A stretch of 64,000 nt of DNA from Conexibacter sp. CPCC 205762 (lineage in GTDB: Bacteria > Actinomycetota > Thermoleophilia > Solirubrobacterales > Solirubrobacteraceae), in contig NZ_JAUTDN010000006.1 of assembly GCF_030646155.1 (NCBI RefSeq), positions 1-64,000 of the forward strand, in the 5' to 3' direction. Within the stretch, counting starts at the first letter, position 1, and each line of letters begins with the position of its first letter. A program made the translations under genes and the position numbers. Of the stretch, positions 41,509-50,012 are shown piece by piece. The notes beneath the pieces are model-generated. The model was given only the letters and a program-made list of their open reading frames with translations. It was not told where the DNA came from and searched no databases.

Positions 41509-42430
41509 GCGCGGCCAGCTCGTCCTCGGCGAGCCTCAGCTCGGCGACCGGCAGCAGCTGCGCCAGCTGATCGGTCGTGCGCGCGCTCGCGATCGGCGCG
41601 GCGATGCCGGGCTGGGCGAGCGTCCAGGCGAGCGCGACGGCGGCGACGTTCGTCTGGTGCGCGGCGGCGATCTGGTCCAGCGCGGTCAGCACGGCCGGGC
41701 CTCTGGCCGTCTCCAGGTAGGCGGCGGCGCCGGCGGCGCGGGCGCTCTGCACCTGCTCGCCGCCGGGCCGGTACTTGCCGGCGAGGAAGCCCATCGCGAG
41801 GCTGAAGAAGGGGAAGACGTCGACGTGCTCGGCGACGACGTAGTCCTGCAGCGGGCCCTCGTAGGGGATCTCGTCGTGGCGGCGCTCGACGAGGTTGTAG
41901 TACGGCTGCAGCGCGACGTAGGCGGCGAAGCCCTCGCGGGCGGAGACCTCGCGCGCCTCGGCGAGCCGCGCGGCGGTGAAGTTGGAGGCGGCGATCGCGC
42001 GCACCTTGCCTGCTCTGACGAGCGCGTCGAGCGCGCCGAGCGACTCCTCCAGCGGCACGTCGCTGTGGTCGTCGTGCATGTAGAAGAGGTCGATGTAGTC
42101 GCTCTGCAGCCGTCTCAGCGAGGCGTCGGCGAACGTGGCGATGTTGGCGCCGGTCAGTCTGCCGAGTCTGCCGGCCTTGGTCGCGACCATGATCTGGTCG
42201 CGGTTGCCGCGCGCCTTCATCCAGTTGCCGATGATCGTCTCCGACTCGCCGCCGGAGTTGCCGGGCACCCACGCCGAGTAGGAGTCGGCGGTGTCGATGT
42301 GGTTGCCGCCGGCCGCCGCGTAGGCGTCGAGCACCGCGAACGACTCAGTCTCGTCGGCGGTCCAGCCGAAGACGTTGCCGCCGAGCGCGAGCGGGAAGAG
42401 CGTGAGGTTCGTCCATGCAGTGTTCGCCAT
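41483..42430 (-). CDS. aldo/keto reductase
   Basis: 315 residues, (beta/alpha)8 barrel. The tetrad is visible: Asp in HIDTADSYSAW with Tyr four to five residues on, Lys in VATKAG and His in YMHDDH. C-terminal NADPH-binding residues lie in ASARTTDQLAQL. It reduces an aldehyde or ketone with NADPH; substrate unknown. ATG 42430 lies 42 bases from the divergent FMN reductase start. Some members of this subgroup act on sugars or methylglyoxal-like aldehydes. Confidence 0.9.
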   Translation of the reverse strand: MANTAWTNLTLFPLALGGNVFGWTADETESFAVLDAYAAAGGNHIDTADSYSAWVPGNSGGESETIIGNWMKARGNRDQIMVATKAGRLGRLTGANIATFADASLRRLQSDYIDLFYMHDDHSDVPLEESLGALDALVRAGKVRAIAASNFTAARLAEAREVSAREGFAAYVALQPYYNLVERRHDEIPYEGPLQDYVVAEHVDVFPFFSLAMGFLAGKYRPGGEQVQSARAAGAAAYLETARGPAVLTALDQIAAAHQTNVAAVALAWTLAQPGIAAPIASARTTDQLAQLLPVAELRLAEDELAALTQASELE

Positions 42431-42460
42431 CGCTCGAACCTATCAGCAGGGTCTGTACCA

Positions 42461-42481
42461 TCTCGACCCAAATGGTCGAGA
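42461..42481. promoter_or_regulatory. inverted repeat in the aldo/keto reductase - FMN reductase gap
   Basis: TCTCGACC (42461-42468) and GGTCGAGA (42474-42481), a perfect 8-bp dyad with a 5-base loop that contains the first bases of the FMN reductase ATG (42472). Either an operator for both genes or an mRNA hairpin. A TACCAT hexamer (42456-42461) may be the -10. Confidence 0.45.
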
Positions 42482-43074
42482 ACACCGTGAGAGTGACCGT
42501 CGTGATCGGCAGCGCGACGCCGCCCGGCCGCCTGCGCCGCGCCGTCGCCGAGGCGCTGGAGCGCGCTGAGCGCACGGGCGCGATCGCGCCGGCCCTGATC
42601 GACCTCGCCGAGGTCCGGATCGCGAACGCCGACGGCACGCCGCCCGAGCAGCTCGGCGACGACACCGCGGCGACGGTCGCCGCGATCGCCGCGGCCGACG
42701 CCGTCGTGCTGGCGACGCCGGTCTACCGCGGCTCGTTCACCGGCGTGCTGAAGAACCTGCTCGACCACGTGCCGGTCGAGGCGCTGCAGGACACGCCGGT
42801 CGGGATCGTCGCGATGGGCGCGACGCCGCACCACTTCCTCGGCGCCGAGAGCCACCTGCGCGACGTGCTCGCCTTCTTCGGCGCGCTCGTCGCCCCGGTC
42901 GGCGTCTACCTGACCTCGGCCGACTTCGCCGACGGCGTCCCGACCGAGCACGCGGCCGCCGACCTCGACACGCTGCTGGCCGCGGTCGCGACGCTCGCGC
43001 GCGCGACCGACGGCCTCAGCCTCGGCGGCGCGCGCCCGCTGCCGCGGCGGCCGAAGCCGCCGAAGCCCTCCTAG
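42472..43074 (+). CDS. NADPH-dependent FMN reductase (SsuE/MsuE-like)
   Basis: 200 residues, flavodoxin-like fold. VVIGSATPPGRLRRAVAEAL binds the FMN phosphate; ATPVYRGSFTGVLKNLLDHVP is the strongly conserved second FMN site. The family supplies FMNH2 to two-component monooxygenases such as SsuD, SfnG and DszA. It could feed the monooxygenases at 15.6-23.8 kb. ATG 42472 and GTG 42487 are both possible starts; the ATG lies in the loop of an inverted repeat. The stop TAG shares bases with the TAG of the convergent VOC gene within the palindrome CTAG. Confidence 0.88.
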   Translation: MVENTVRVTVVIGSATPPGRLRRAVAEALERAERTGAIAPALIDLAEVRIANADGTPPEQLGDDTAATVAAIAAADAVVLATPVYRGSFTGVLKNLLDHVPVEALQDTPVGIVAMGATPHHFLGAESHLRDVLAFFGALVAPVGVYLTSADFADGVPTEHAAADLDTLLAAVATLARATDGLSLGGARPLPRRPKPPKPS

Positions 43075-43946
43075 GCGGCGGCGACGAAGCGCAGCCCGTT
43101 GCCGAACGGGTCGGTCGCGAACAGCGCGCCGTCGCTCTCCAGCGCCGGCGTTCTGGCGGCGTCGAGGCGGTCGCGCAGGTCGGCGAGCGCGGCGGCGTCG
43201 GGGAGGACGACCTCGAAGCGGTCGAGGCCGCGCGTCGCCGGCGTGTTGGCGGGGGCGCCGGCGCTGGCCCAGGTGTTGAGGCCGAGGTGGTGGTGGTAGC
43301 CGCCGGCCGAGACGAACAGCGCGCCCGGGTAGCCGCGCACGACGACGTCGAAGCCGAGCACGCCGTTGTAGAACGCCTCCGCCTGCTCGAGGTCGGAGAC
43401 CTGCAGGTGGACGTGGCCGAGCACGGTGCCGTCGGCGACCGGCGCGTTGGGCGTGCTGGCGTCGATGCCGGCCGGCATGTCGTCGATCACGCTGTCGAGG
43501 TCGAGCGGAAGCGTCGCCATTCTGATCTGGCCGTCGGCCTCGCGGCCCCACTCCGAGCGTGGGCGGTCGCGGTAGATCTCGATCCCGTTGCCCTCGGGGT
43601 CGCTGAGGTAGAGCGCCTCGCTGACGAGGTGGTCGGAGGCGCCTTCGAGCGGATAGCGGGCGCTCGCCAGGCGCCGCAGTGCGAGCGCGAGGTCGGCGCG
43701 CGTCGGCAGCAGGATCGCGAGGTGGAAGAGGCCGGCGGAGCGGCGCGGGCGCTGCTCGGCGTCGGCGCGGCCGACGAGCTCCAGCAGCGGCGTGCCGTCG
43801 GGCGTGCCGAGGGTCGCCTCGTCACCGTCGTGGCGCAGCGGCACGAGCCCGATCACCTGCTCGTAGAAGGCGGCCTCGGTCGCGAGATCGTTGACCGTGA
43901 GGCGGATCGGGCCGAGGGTTGTCGCAGCGGGGAGTGAAGGAGGCAT
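43071..43946 (-). CDS. VOC-family extradiol dioxygenase-like protein (CatE-like)
   Basis: 291 residues with two VOC modules (~10-125 and ~165-290). Blocks: LFHLAILLPTR, YLSDPEGNGIEIYRDRP, GHVHLQVSDLEQAEAFYNGVLGFD and GGYHHHLGLNTW, matching Bacillus CatE/YfiE, described as catechol 2,3-dioxygenases. Metal ligands would be the His residues in GHVHL and YHHHLG and a late Glu (here the family's E is less clear). ATG 43946 or 43961; no ribosome site for either. Whether it truly cleaves catechols is unknown. If it does, its products could enter the MhpD/E/F-like enzymes 8 kb away. Confidence 0.82.
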   Translation of the reverse strand: MPPSLPAATTLGPIRLTVNDLATEAAFYEQVIGLVPLRHDGDEATLGTPDGTPLLELVGRADAEQRPRRSAGLFHLAILLPTRADLALALRRLASARYPLEGASDHLVSEALYLSDPEGNGIEIYRDRPRSEWGREADGQIRMATLPLDLDSVIDDMPAGIDASTPNAPVADGTVLGHVHLQVSDLEQAEAFYNGVLGFDVVVRGYPGALFVSAGGYHHHLGLNTWASAGAPANTPATRGLDRFEVVLPDAAALADLRDRLDAARTPALESDGALFATDPFGNGLRFVAAA

Positions 43947-44179
43947 GTTCACGCTCGTCATCAAGGTTGCTTGCGCAATCAACAATAGCAAACGACGCCA
44001 CCGCCGCGGGCGCGGCGGGCGCGAGGCCGGAGCGCGGCGTTTCAAGAACGCCGACGTGCCCGAGCGTGAGCGACCTCACACGCTCTATGGGCAGACGTTC
44101 GGGTTGCGTTAATTCTCCTCTCATCAACTGCGGGAACAGTCGAATTCATGGCTTTCCCCCCGGGCCGCCGGAACGCTCG

Positions 44180-45052
44180 ATGAGCGTCGACTTCATCGCC
44201 GCCTACGCGGGCAGCTCCGTCGCGCAGGCGGCACTCGTCGCAGGCGCGACGGCGACGGCGACCCCGGTCTGGATAAAGCAGCTGCGCCACCGCCTGTTCG
44301 CGCTCGTGCCGTTGCTGTCGCTCGTCGGCGTCGTCGTGCTGCTGCGGCTGCACCCGGAGTACGCCGACAGCTTCGCGACGGTCGCGCTCGTCTGCGTGCC
44401 GCTGCTGGCGCTGCTCGGCGCGGCGCGCGTCGGCGCCCCGGCGCTGCTGATCACCTTGACCGCGATCGCGCTCGTGCTGCACGACACCCACTCGCTGCTG
44501 GGCCAGGTCGCGGCGCTGACGCTGATCGGCGGCAGCTGCCTGCTGCTCGGCACGCTGCTGGTCGCGCTGACGCCGCCCGAGTGGCTCGGCGCCGGCATCA
44601 TCGCGATGGCCGTCGCCGATCTGGTCCTCGTCGCCAGCGGCCTGCTCGGCCCGGCCAGCGACGTGCTCAACGCAGCCGGCGTCAGCGACCACCTGCCGCA
44701 GCTGCAGCGGGTCGAGATCGGGCCGCTGGAGATGGGCTACGGCGACATCTTCCTGCCGGCGCTGGTCGGTGCGCTGCTGGCCGCGCGCGCCCGCCCGCGC
44801 ACCTGGGCGGCCGGCCTCACGCTGCTGTTCGCGCTGCTGGCGGGGCTCGTCTTCCTCGCCTTCGACCGCCTGCCCGCGACCGTCCCGGTGGCGCTCGCGC
44901 TGCTCGTCGTCGAGGCCGCCGGCGCCGCCCGCCTCGCCTGGCGCATCCGCCGCGGTCGCCGCCGCCGCGCCGGCGGCCGCCCCGAGCGCGAGCCCGCCGC
45001 CGATCCGATCGCAACCGCGATTGAACCGGTGCCCGCCCCGGCTAGCCTCTGA
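44180..45052 (+). CDS. polytopic membrane protein with a GxGD motif (presenilin-like?)
   Basis: 290 residues, eight or nine hydrophobic helices and a basic, Pro-rich cytoplasmic tail (~250-290). Helices near 135-150 and 185-205 carry an Asp each, the first in AVADLVLV, the second in MGYGDIFLP. A GxGD motif preceded one helix earlier by an Asp is the hallmark of presenilin/signal-peptide-peptidase aspartyl proteases. The family is not recognised with certainty and the first motif lacks the usual Tyr. ATG 44180 is the first Met after a 230-base stretch without a gene. The next gene starts 4 bases after its stop. Confidence 0.7.
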   Translation: MSVDFIAAYAGSSVAQAALVAGATATATPVWIKQLRHRLFALVPLLSLVGVVVLLRLHPEYADSFATVALVCVPLLALLGAARVGAPALLITLTAIALVLHDTHSLLGQVAALTLIGGSCLLLGTLLVALTPPEWLGAGIIAMAVADLVLVASGLLGPASDVLNAAGVSDHLPQLQRVEIGPLEMGYGDIFLPALVGALLAARARPRTWAAGLTLLFALLAGLVFLAFDRLPATVPVALALLVVEAAGAARLAWRIRRGRRRRAGGRPEREPAADPIATAIEPVPAPASL

Positions 45053-45055
45053 CGC

Positions 45056-45712
45056 ATGGCACCTCTCGACGTCGCGATCGCAGGCGGGCACGGGCAGATC
45101 GCCCTCCGCCTCGGCAAGCTCCTGTCCGCCCGCGGTGACCGCGTCCGCGGCCTGATCCGCAACCCCGACCACGCCGACGACCTCCGCGCCGCCGGCGTCG
45201 AGCCGGTCGTGCTCGACCTCGAAGCGGCCGGTGCGCAGGCCGTCGCCGACGCCGTCGAGGGCGCCGACGCGGTCGTCTTCGCCGCGGGCGCCGGCCCCGG
45301 CAGCGGCGAGGGGCGCAAGCAGACGATGGACCGCGACGGTGCCGTCAAGCTGATCGAGGGGGCGAAGGCGAACGGGATCGAGCGCTACCTGATCGTCTCC
45401 TCGCGCGGCGCCGACGCGCAGGCGCAGGGCGACGGCTTCTCCGCCTACCTGCGCGCCAAGGGCGAGGCCGACGAGGCCGTCAGAGCGAGCGGCCTGAGCT
45501 GGACGATCGTCCGCCCCGGCGCGCTCGTCAACGACTCCGGCACGGGCCGGGTCCGCACCGACACGGGCGAGGGCGAGATCTCGCGCGACGACGTCGCCGC
45601 GACGCTCGTCGCCGTGCTCGACGAGCCCGCGACGGCCGGCAGAACCTTCCTGCTGGTCGGCGGCGACACGCCGGTCGCCGAAGCGGTCCAGCAGATCGCC
45701 GCCGGCTCCTAG
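45056..45712 (+). CDS. NAD(P)-binding atypical SDR
   Basis: 218 residues, Rossmann fold. The nucleotide loop is IAGGHGQIALRLGKLL, followed by GLIRNPDHADDL (NADP preference), VVFAAGAGPGS, the YLIVSSRGAD strand and WTIVRPGALVND. This is the YwnB/biliverdin-reductase-B-like group of the atypical short-chain family, usually NADPH-linked flavin or quinone reductases or sugar-nucleotide-like proteins. Substrate unknown. ATG 45056 lies 4 bases after the membrane-protein stop, so the two are probably co-transcribed. Confidence 0.85.
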   Translation: MAPLDVAIAGGHGQIALRLGKLLSARGDRVRGLIRNPDHADDLRAAGVEPVVLDLEAAGAQAVADAVEGADAVVFAAGAGPGSGEGRKQTMDRDGAVKLIEGAKANGIERYLIVSSRGADAQAQGDGFSAYLRAKGEADEAVRASGLSWTIVRPGALVNDSGTGRVRTDTGEGEISRDDVAATLVAVLDEPATAGRTFLLVGGDTPVAEAVQQIAAGS

Positions 45713-45718
45713 CGCGAG

Positions 45719-46492
45719 CTACCCCTGCCCGATCGTCGCCGCGATCCGCTCGCGGAAGGCGACGAACGCCGGCGTCGCGCGCAGCTCGGCGGTGCGCGCG
45801 CCGGCGTCGAAGGGAACCTGCTCGTCGAGCACGATCCGCCCCGGGCGCGGGCTCATCACGAGCACGCGCGTGCCGAGGTAGACCGCCTCCTCGACGCTGT
45901 GGGTGATGAAGAAGGCGGTCTTGCCGGAGCCGCGCCAGATGCGGTGCAGCTCGTCCTGGAGACGGTCGCGCGTGAGCGCGTCGAGCGCCCCGAACGGCTC
46001 GTCCAGCAGCATGATCGCCGGGTCGTTGGCGAGCACGCGCGCGATCTGGCAGCGCTGCTGCATCCCGCCCGACAGCTCGTAGGTGGCGGCCCCGCCGAAC
46101 TCGCTCAGCCCGACCAGCTCCAGGTACCGCTCGGCGATCCGGCGGCGCTCGGCGCGTGGGACGCCGCGCAGCCGCGGCCCCAGCTCGACGTTGCCGCGGA
46201 CCGTCATCCACGGGTACAGGTTGGCCTGCTGGAAGACGACGCCGCGGTCGGGCGAGGGCGCCGTGACCGGCGCGCCGCCGACCGTCACCGTCCCCTCGGT
46301 CGGCGTCAGGAAGCCGGCCAGCAGCTGCAGCAGCGTCGTCTTGCCGCAGCCCGACGGGCCGACGACGGCGACGAACTCGCCGGCGCCGATCTCCAGCTCC
46401 AGCGGCGCCAGCGCCTGCACGTCGGCGTCGCGCCCGCGGTAACGGTGCGCGACGCCGCGCAGGACGACCGTGTGGTCGCCTGAGACGCTCAC
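45719..46492 (-). CDS. ABC importer ATP-binding protein (SsuB/TauB-like)
   Basis: 257 residues. Walker A GPSGCGKTT (~40), Q-loop FQQANLYPWMTV, signature LSGGMQQR, Walker B IMLLDEPFGALD and the H-loop ITHSVEEA. The 'NLYPWMTVRGNV' and 'DEPFGALDALTR' strings are typical of nitrate/sulfonate/taurine ATPases. GTG 46492 overlaps the binding-protein stop by 4 bases. It energises the permease at 47580. The first ~15 residues and the end (ATIGQG) are not conserved. Confidence 0.92.
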   Translation of the reverse strand: MSVSGDHTVVLRGVAHRYRGRDADVQALAPLELEIGAGEFVAVVGPSGCGKTTLLQLLAGFLTPTEGTVTVGGAPVTAPSPDRGVVFQQANLYPWMTVRGNVELGPRLRGVPRAERRRIAERYLELVGLSEFGGAATYELSGGMQQRCQIARVLANDPAIMLLDEPFGALDALTRDRLQDELHRIWRGSGKTAFFITHSVEEAVYLGTRVLVMSPRPGRIVLDEQVPFDAGARTAELRATPAFVAFRERIAATIGQG

Positions 46493-47556
46493 TTCGACGC
46501 GGCCTCCACGAATCTCGTCGTGACGGCGTCGAGGTATCTCTGCTCGTCGAAGACCGACGGGATCTGGCCGAGTCTCTGGTTGAAGGCGGCCGTCGCGAAG
46601 AGGTTTCTGCCGACGCCGCCGCCGAGGTACTCGGGGCCGGCCTGGTCGGCCGCCGTCACGAAGATCAGGTCGGCGACCTGCGCCTTCGCGTCGGCCGGCT
46701 CGATGTTCAGCTCGGCCGCGATCGATCTCGCCGCCGCGTCGGGGTCGTCCTGGATCAGTCTGACCGCTCTGTCCTGCGCTCTGACCCAGGTCGTGACCGC
46801 GTCCGGGTACTTGTCGGCGAAGGAGTTCGTGACGACCGCGAGGTCGTACGTCGTCTTGCCCTCTCTCGCCAGCTCCTCGCTGGAGATCAGCACTCTGCCG
46901 CCGTCGGCGACGATTCTCGCCAGGTTCGGGTTCCAGACGTAGGCGCCGTCGATGTCGCCACGCGTCCAGGCGGCGTAGATGTCGTCGGGCTCGGCGTCGA
47001 TCACGTCGACGTCTCTCTCGCTCAGCCCGGCTCTGTCGAGCGCGGCCAGCAGCGAGTAGTGCGAGGTCGAGGCGAGCGGGGTCGCGATCTTCTTGCCCTT
47101 GAGGTCCTCGATCGAGCCGATGTCGTCTTTGACGACGAGCGCCTCGGCTCTGCCGATCACGTCGTGGATCCACGGCACCTGGTACTCGATCGGCGTCGAG
47201 AGGCCGCGTGCGACGGGGCTCGAGCCGGCGAGGCCGATGTCGATCGAGTTGGCCAGCACCGCCTCGTTGACCGTGCCGCCGGAGTCGAACAGCTTCCACT
47301 CGATCTGCGTGTCGGGGAAGGCCTCCTCCAGCCATCTCTGGTTCTTGACGACGAGATCGCCGTTGGGGATCGCCTGGTAGGCGATCGTGATCTTCTCGGG
47401 CGCGCCCGAGCCGCCGTCGCCGGAAGCGGCGGCGGCCGTGTCGGCCCCTCCCTTGTCGTCGTCGGACGAGCCGCACGCGGCGACGCCGAAGACGAGCAGC
47501 GCGGCGAGCAGCAGCGCGAGCAGCGGCCTGAGCGGGCCGCGTCTGACGGTGGACAT
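46489..47556 (-). CDS. ABC importer substrate-binding lipoprotein (SsuA/TauA-like)
   Basis: 355 residues. Signal peptide and lipobox FGVAAC (~22-27), then an NMT1/SsuA-like domain: ITIAYQAIPNGDLVVKN, the GGTVNEAVLANSIDIGLAGSSPVARGL region and LAVVTNSFADKYPD. Ligands of the family are taurine, alkanesulfonates, nitrate or thiamine precursors. AGGAGG lies 8 bases before ATG 47556. Many Arg codons are AGA. It lies between the permease and the ATPase on the minus strand. Which ligand it binds cannot be told. Confidence 0.92.
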   Translation of the reverse strand: MSTVRRGPLRPLLALLLAALLVFGVAACGSSDDDKGGADTAAAASGDGGSGAPEKITIAYQAIPNGDLVVKNQRWLEEAFPDTQIEWKLFDSGGTVNEAVLANSIDIGLAGSSPVARGLSTPIEYQVPWIHDVIGRAEALVVKDDIGSIEDLKGKKIATPLASTSHYSLLAALDRAGLSERDVDVIDAEPDDIYAAWTRGDIDGAYVWNPNLARIVADGGRVLISSEELAREGKTTYDLAVVTNSFADKYPDAVTTWVRAQDRAVRLIQDDPDAAARSIAAELNIEPADAKAQVADLIFVTAADQAGPEYLGGGVGRNLFATAAFNQRLGQIPSVFDEQRYLDAVTTRFVEAASK

Positions 47557-47579
47557 GCGACGTACCTCCTGGTGGGTTC

Positions 47580-48392
47580 TCACGCCTTGCCGTGCCACGG
47601 CAAGACACGCTTCTCCAGCTGCTTGACGAGCTGATCGAGCGCGATCGCGGTGAGGCCGATCACGATGATGCAGAGGACCGCCACGTCGGTCTGCTGGAAC
47701 TTCTTCGTCTGCCATGCGAGCCCGCCGATCCCGGGGATCCCGTCGACGGTCTCGGCCGCGACGATCGTCGTCCAGGCGAAGCCGAGCGCCAGCCGCGTGC
47801 CGGTGAACAGCTGCGGCAGGATCGACGGCAGCGTCACGAAGCGGACGACCTGCCAGCGGCTGGCGCCGAGCGCCCGCGCCGCGTCGACCCGCTCGCGCCT
47901 GATGCCCTCGACGCCCGCCAGCACCGACAGCGCGATCGGCGGGAAGGCGGCCAGGAACAGCAGCCAGATCTTCGACGTGTCCTCGATCCCGAACCAGATG
48001 ATCAGGAGCGAGAAGTAGGCCAGCGGCGGCAGCGAGCGGATGAAGTTGACGTACGGCTCGACGACCAGCCGGAACGGCTTGATCGTCGCCAATGCGAGGC
48101 CGAGCGCGACGCCGAAGACGAGCGCGAAGGCAACGCCGCGGAGGATCCGCCAGAGGCTCGCCCAGAGGTGCTGGTGGAGGTAGTAGCCCGACAGGCCGAC
48201 CTGTCCGTCGTGGACCGATTCGCCCTCCTTCAGCCGCTCCCAGACGCTCGCCGGGCTCGGCACGAAGACCTCCGACCACACTCTCAGCTCGACCACGAGC
48301 CACCAGACGCCGAGCAGGATCGCGAGCGACAGCAGCGGGATCGCAAGCCGTGTCGCCACCCGCCGCACGGAAATCCGCGGAGCATTTTGCAC
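47580..48392 (-). CDS. ABC importer permease (SsuC/TauC-like)
   Basis: 270 residues, six predicted helices. The EAA loop is VDAARALGASRWQVVRFVTLPSILP (~150-175). RSLPPLAYFSLLIIWFGIEDTSK is the TauC/SsuC signature. GTG 48392 is preferred over TTG 48404 or GTG 48485 because it gives the family's length. The AT-rich stretch around 48385-48430 (minus-strand TATTAA) is the probable promoter. First gene of the three-gene importer operon, divergent from the Pro-tail membrane protein. Confidence 0.9.
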   Translation of the reverse strand: MQNAPRISVRRVATRLAIPLLSLAILLGVWWLVVELRVWSEVFVPSPASVWERLKEGESVHDGQVGLSGYYLHQHLWASLWRILRGVAFALVFGVALGLALATIKPFRLVVEPYVNFIRSLPPLAYFSLLIIWFGIEDTSKIWLLFLAAFPPIALSVLAGVEGIRRERVDAARALGASRWQVVRFVTLPSILPQLFTGTRLALGFAWTTIVAAETVDGIPGIGGLAWQTKKFQQTDVAVLCIIVIGLTAIALDQLVKQLEKRVLPWHGKA

Positions 48393-48474
48393 AATCTCGA
48401 CCAAGATAGGCGGGATTAATACAGCATAAGCGGCGGTGGCGCGTACGCAGTCGTCCGTGCGAAGATTCCGGCCG

Positions 48475-49269
48475 ATGGAGACCACAGCTCAGCCGCCTCT
48501 GCTCACGCCGCGGCAGAAGGCCTTCTCACTCGTGGGCATGCTGCTCGTCGCCGTCGGCGCCGTGCTCGCCTACGTCGGCATCTTCCTGCCGTTCTTCTCG
48601 ACGCCAGATCCGGCGGTGACGATCGTCGACAACGCGGCGATCTCCGGCGCGGCCGGGCCCGGCGTGCTGACGATCGTCGGCGCGACCTGCGCGCTCGCGC
48701 TCGCGATCGGGCGCTGGCGGGGTGTGCCGATGCCGGCGTGGATCCCATCGTCGATCGGCGTCTGGGGGCTCTGCTTCGTCGTCTTCTGGGTCGTCGACAT
48801 CAACAACCACGACCTCTACAACGTCGCCTACCGCGGCCCGTACCACGCCTCCAGCTCGGAGCTGTCGCCGGGCTCCGGCATCTGGCTGATCGGCGCCGGC
48901 GCGCTCACGGTCGTGCTCGGCGGCGCCTTCTTCGCGGCGATCCCGCTGAAGCTGATGAAGGCGGTCGCGCCGGCGCCCGCGCGCGTCCCCGCCACCCGGC
49001 CGGACACGTACGGCGGGCCCTATGGCGGCGCCCCGCAGCCGGCGGCGTTCGGCGGGCCCTACGGGGGCGTCCAGGCGGCGCCGTCGCGGCAGCCGCAGCC
49101 GCAGCCGCACCCGGCCTACGGCGCCCCCGCGGCGCCGCCGAGCGCGCCGCCGCCGCGGCTCAGCGCGCCGCCGCCGGCCCAGGAGGCACCTGCCAGAAGA
49201 TGGGCGCCGCCGAGCGCTGCGGGTAGCCTGCCTCCATGGGACGACTCGACGAGACCGACCTCTCACTGA
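48475..49269 (+). CDS. membrane protein with Pro/Ala-rich tail
   Basis: 264 residues. Four predicted helices (about 17-40, 60-80, 88-108, 130-150), with an extracytoplasmic YNVAYRGPYHASSSELSPGSG loop, then an ~90-residue tail rich in Pro, Ala, Gly and Gln with repeated YGGP(Y/A) units. No family recognised. ATG 48475 is preferred over the upstream GTG 48436. Its last 34 bases overlap the PPK2 gene in another frame, so the two are probably co-transcribed. Confidence 0.72.
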   Translation: METTAQPPLLTPRQKAFSLVGMLLVAVGAVLAYVGIFLPFFSTPDPAVTIVDNAAISGAAGPGVLTIVGATCALALAIGRWRGVPMPAWIPSSIGVWGLCFVVFWVVDINNHDLYNVAYRGPYHASSSELSPGSGIWLIGAGALTVVLGGAFFAAIPLKLMKAVAPAPARVPATRPDTYGGPYGGAPQPAAFGGPYGGVQAAPSRQPQPQPHPAYGAPAAPPSAPPPRLSAPPPAQEAPARRWAPPSAAGSLPPWDDSTRPTSH

Positions 49270-50012
49270 CGCTCGACAAGGCGGAGGGCGAGCGGCGGCT
49301 TGCCGAGGAGCAGCGCCGCCTGCTGGCGCTGCGCCTCCAGCTCGGCGGCCTGATCGGCGACGGCTGGCTCGGCCCGCCGCTGCTGGTCCTCTTCGAAGGC
49401 TGGGACGCCTCCGGCAAGGGCGGCGCGATCAGACGGCTGGTGACGCCGCTGGATCCGCGCCACGTGCGCGTCGTGCAGTTCGCCGCGCCCTCCGCCGACG
49501 AGAAGCGCCACCACTTCCTCCAGCGCTTCTGGCCGCCGCTGCCGGGCTGGGGCGGGATGGCCGTCTTCGACCGCTCCTACTACGGCCGCGTGCTGGTCGA
49601 GCGGGTCGAGGGCTTCGCCGACGAGGCCGAGTGGCGGCGCGGCTACGACGAGATCGCGGCGTTCGAGCAGATGCTCCACGTCGAGGGCACGACGATCGTC
49701 AAGTTCTGGCTGCAGATCAGCGACGAGGAGCAGAAGCAGCGCTTCGAGAAGCGGGCGCAGGATCCGCTCAAGCAGTGGAAGCTGACCGACGAGGACTGGC
49801 GCAACCGCGAGAAGCGGCCGCAGTACGAGGAGGCGCTGGAGGAGCTGTTCGCGCGCACCGACCGCCCGGCGGCGCCGTGGACGGTCGTGCCGGCGGAGTC
49901 GAAGGCGTACGCGCGAGTCGCCGTTTTGGAGACTGTCAACGCGGCAATCGTGCGAGCTTTGCGCGCACACGGCAGAGAGCCGATATCTTTCCCTGCACGA
50001 GAAGGGAAGTAG
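49236..50012 (+). CDS. ppk2: polyphosphate kinase 2 family protein
   Basis: 258 residues. Walker A FEGWDASGKGGAI (~52-64) and lid/Walker B FDRSYYGRVLVERVEG (~110-125), then the NREKRPQYEEA and late TRYRVVP-like WTVVPAESK segment. PPK2 proteins move phosphate between polyphosphate and nucleotides (usually polyphosphate to ADP or AMP). Single-domain size; the exact class is not decided here. ATG 49236 overlaps the preceding gene's end. The last 15 bases of the coding region are also the start of a predicted riboswitch for the next gene. Confidence 0.92.
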   Translation: MGRLDETDLSLTLDKAEGERRLAEEQRRLLALRLQLGGLIGDGWLGPPLLVLFEGWDASGKGGAIRRLVTPLDPRHVRVVQFAAPSADEKRHHFLQRFWPPLPGWGGMAVFDRSYYGRVLVERVEGFADEAEWRRGYDEIAAFEQMLHVEGTTIVKFWLQISDEEQKQRFEKRAQDPLKQWKLTDEDWRNREKRPQYEEALEELFARTDRPAAPWTVVPAESKAYARVAVLETVNAAIVRALRAHGREPISFPAREGK

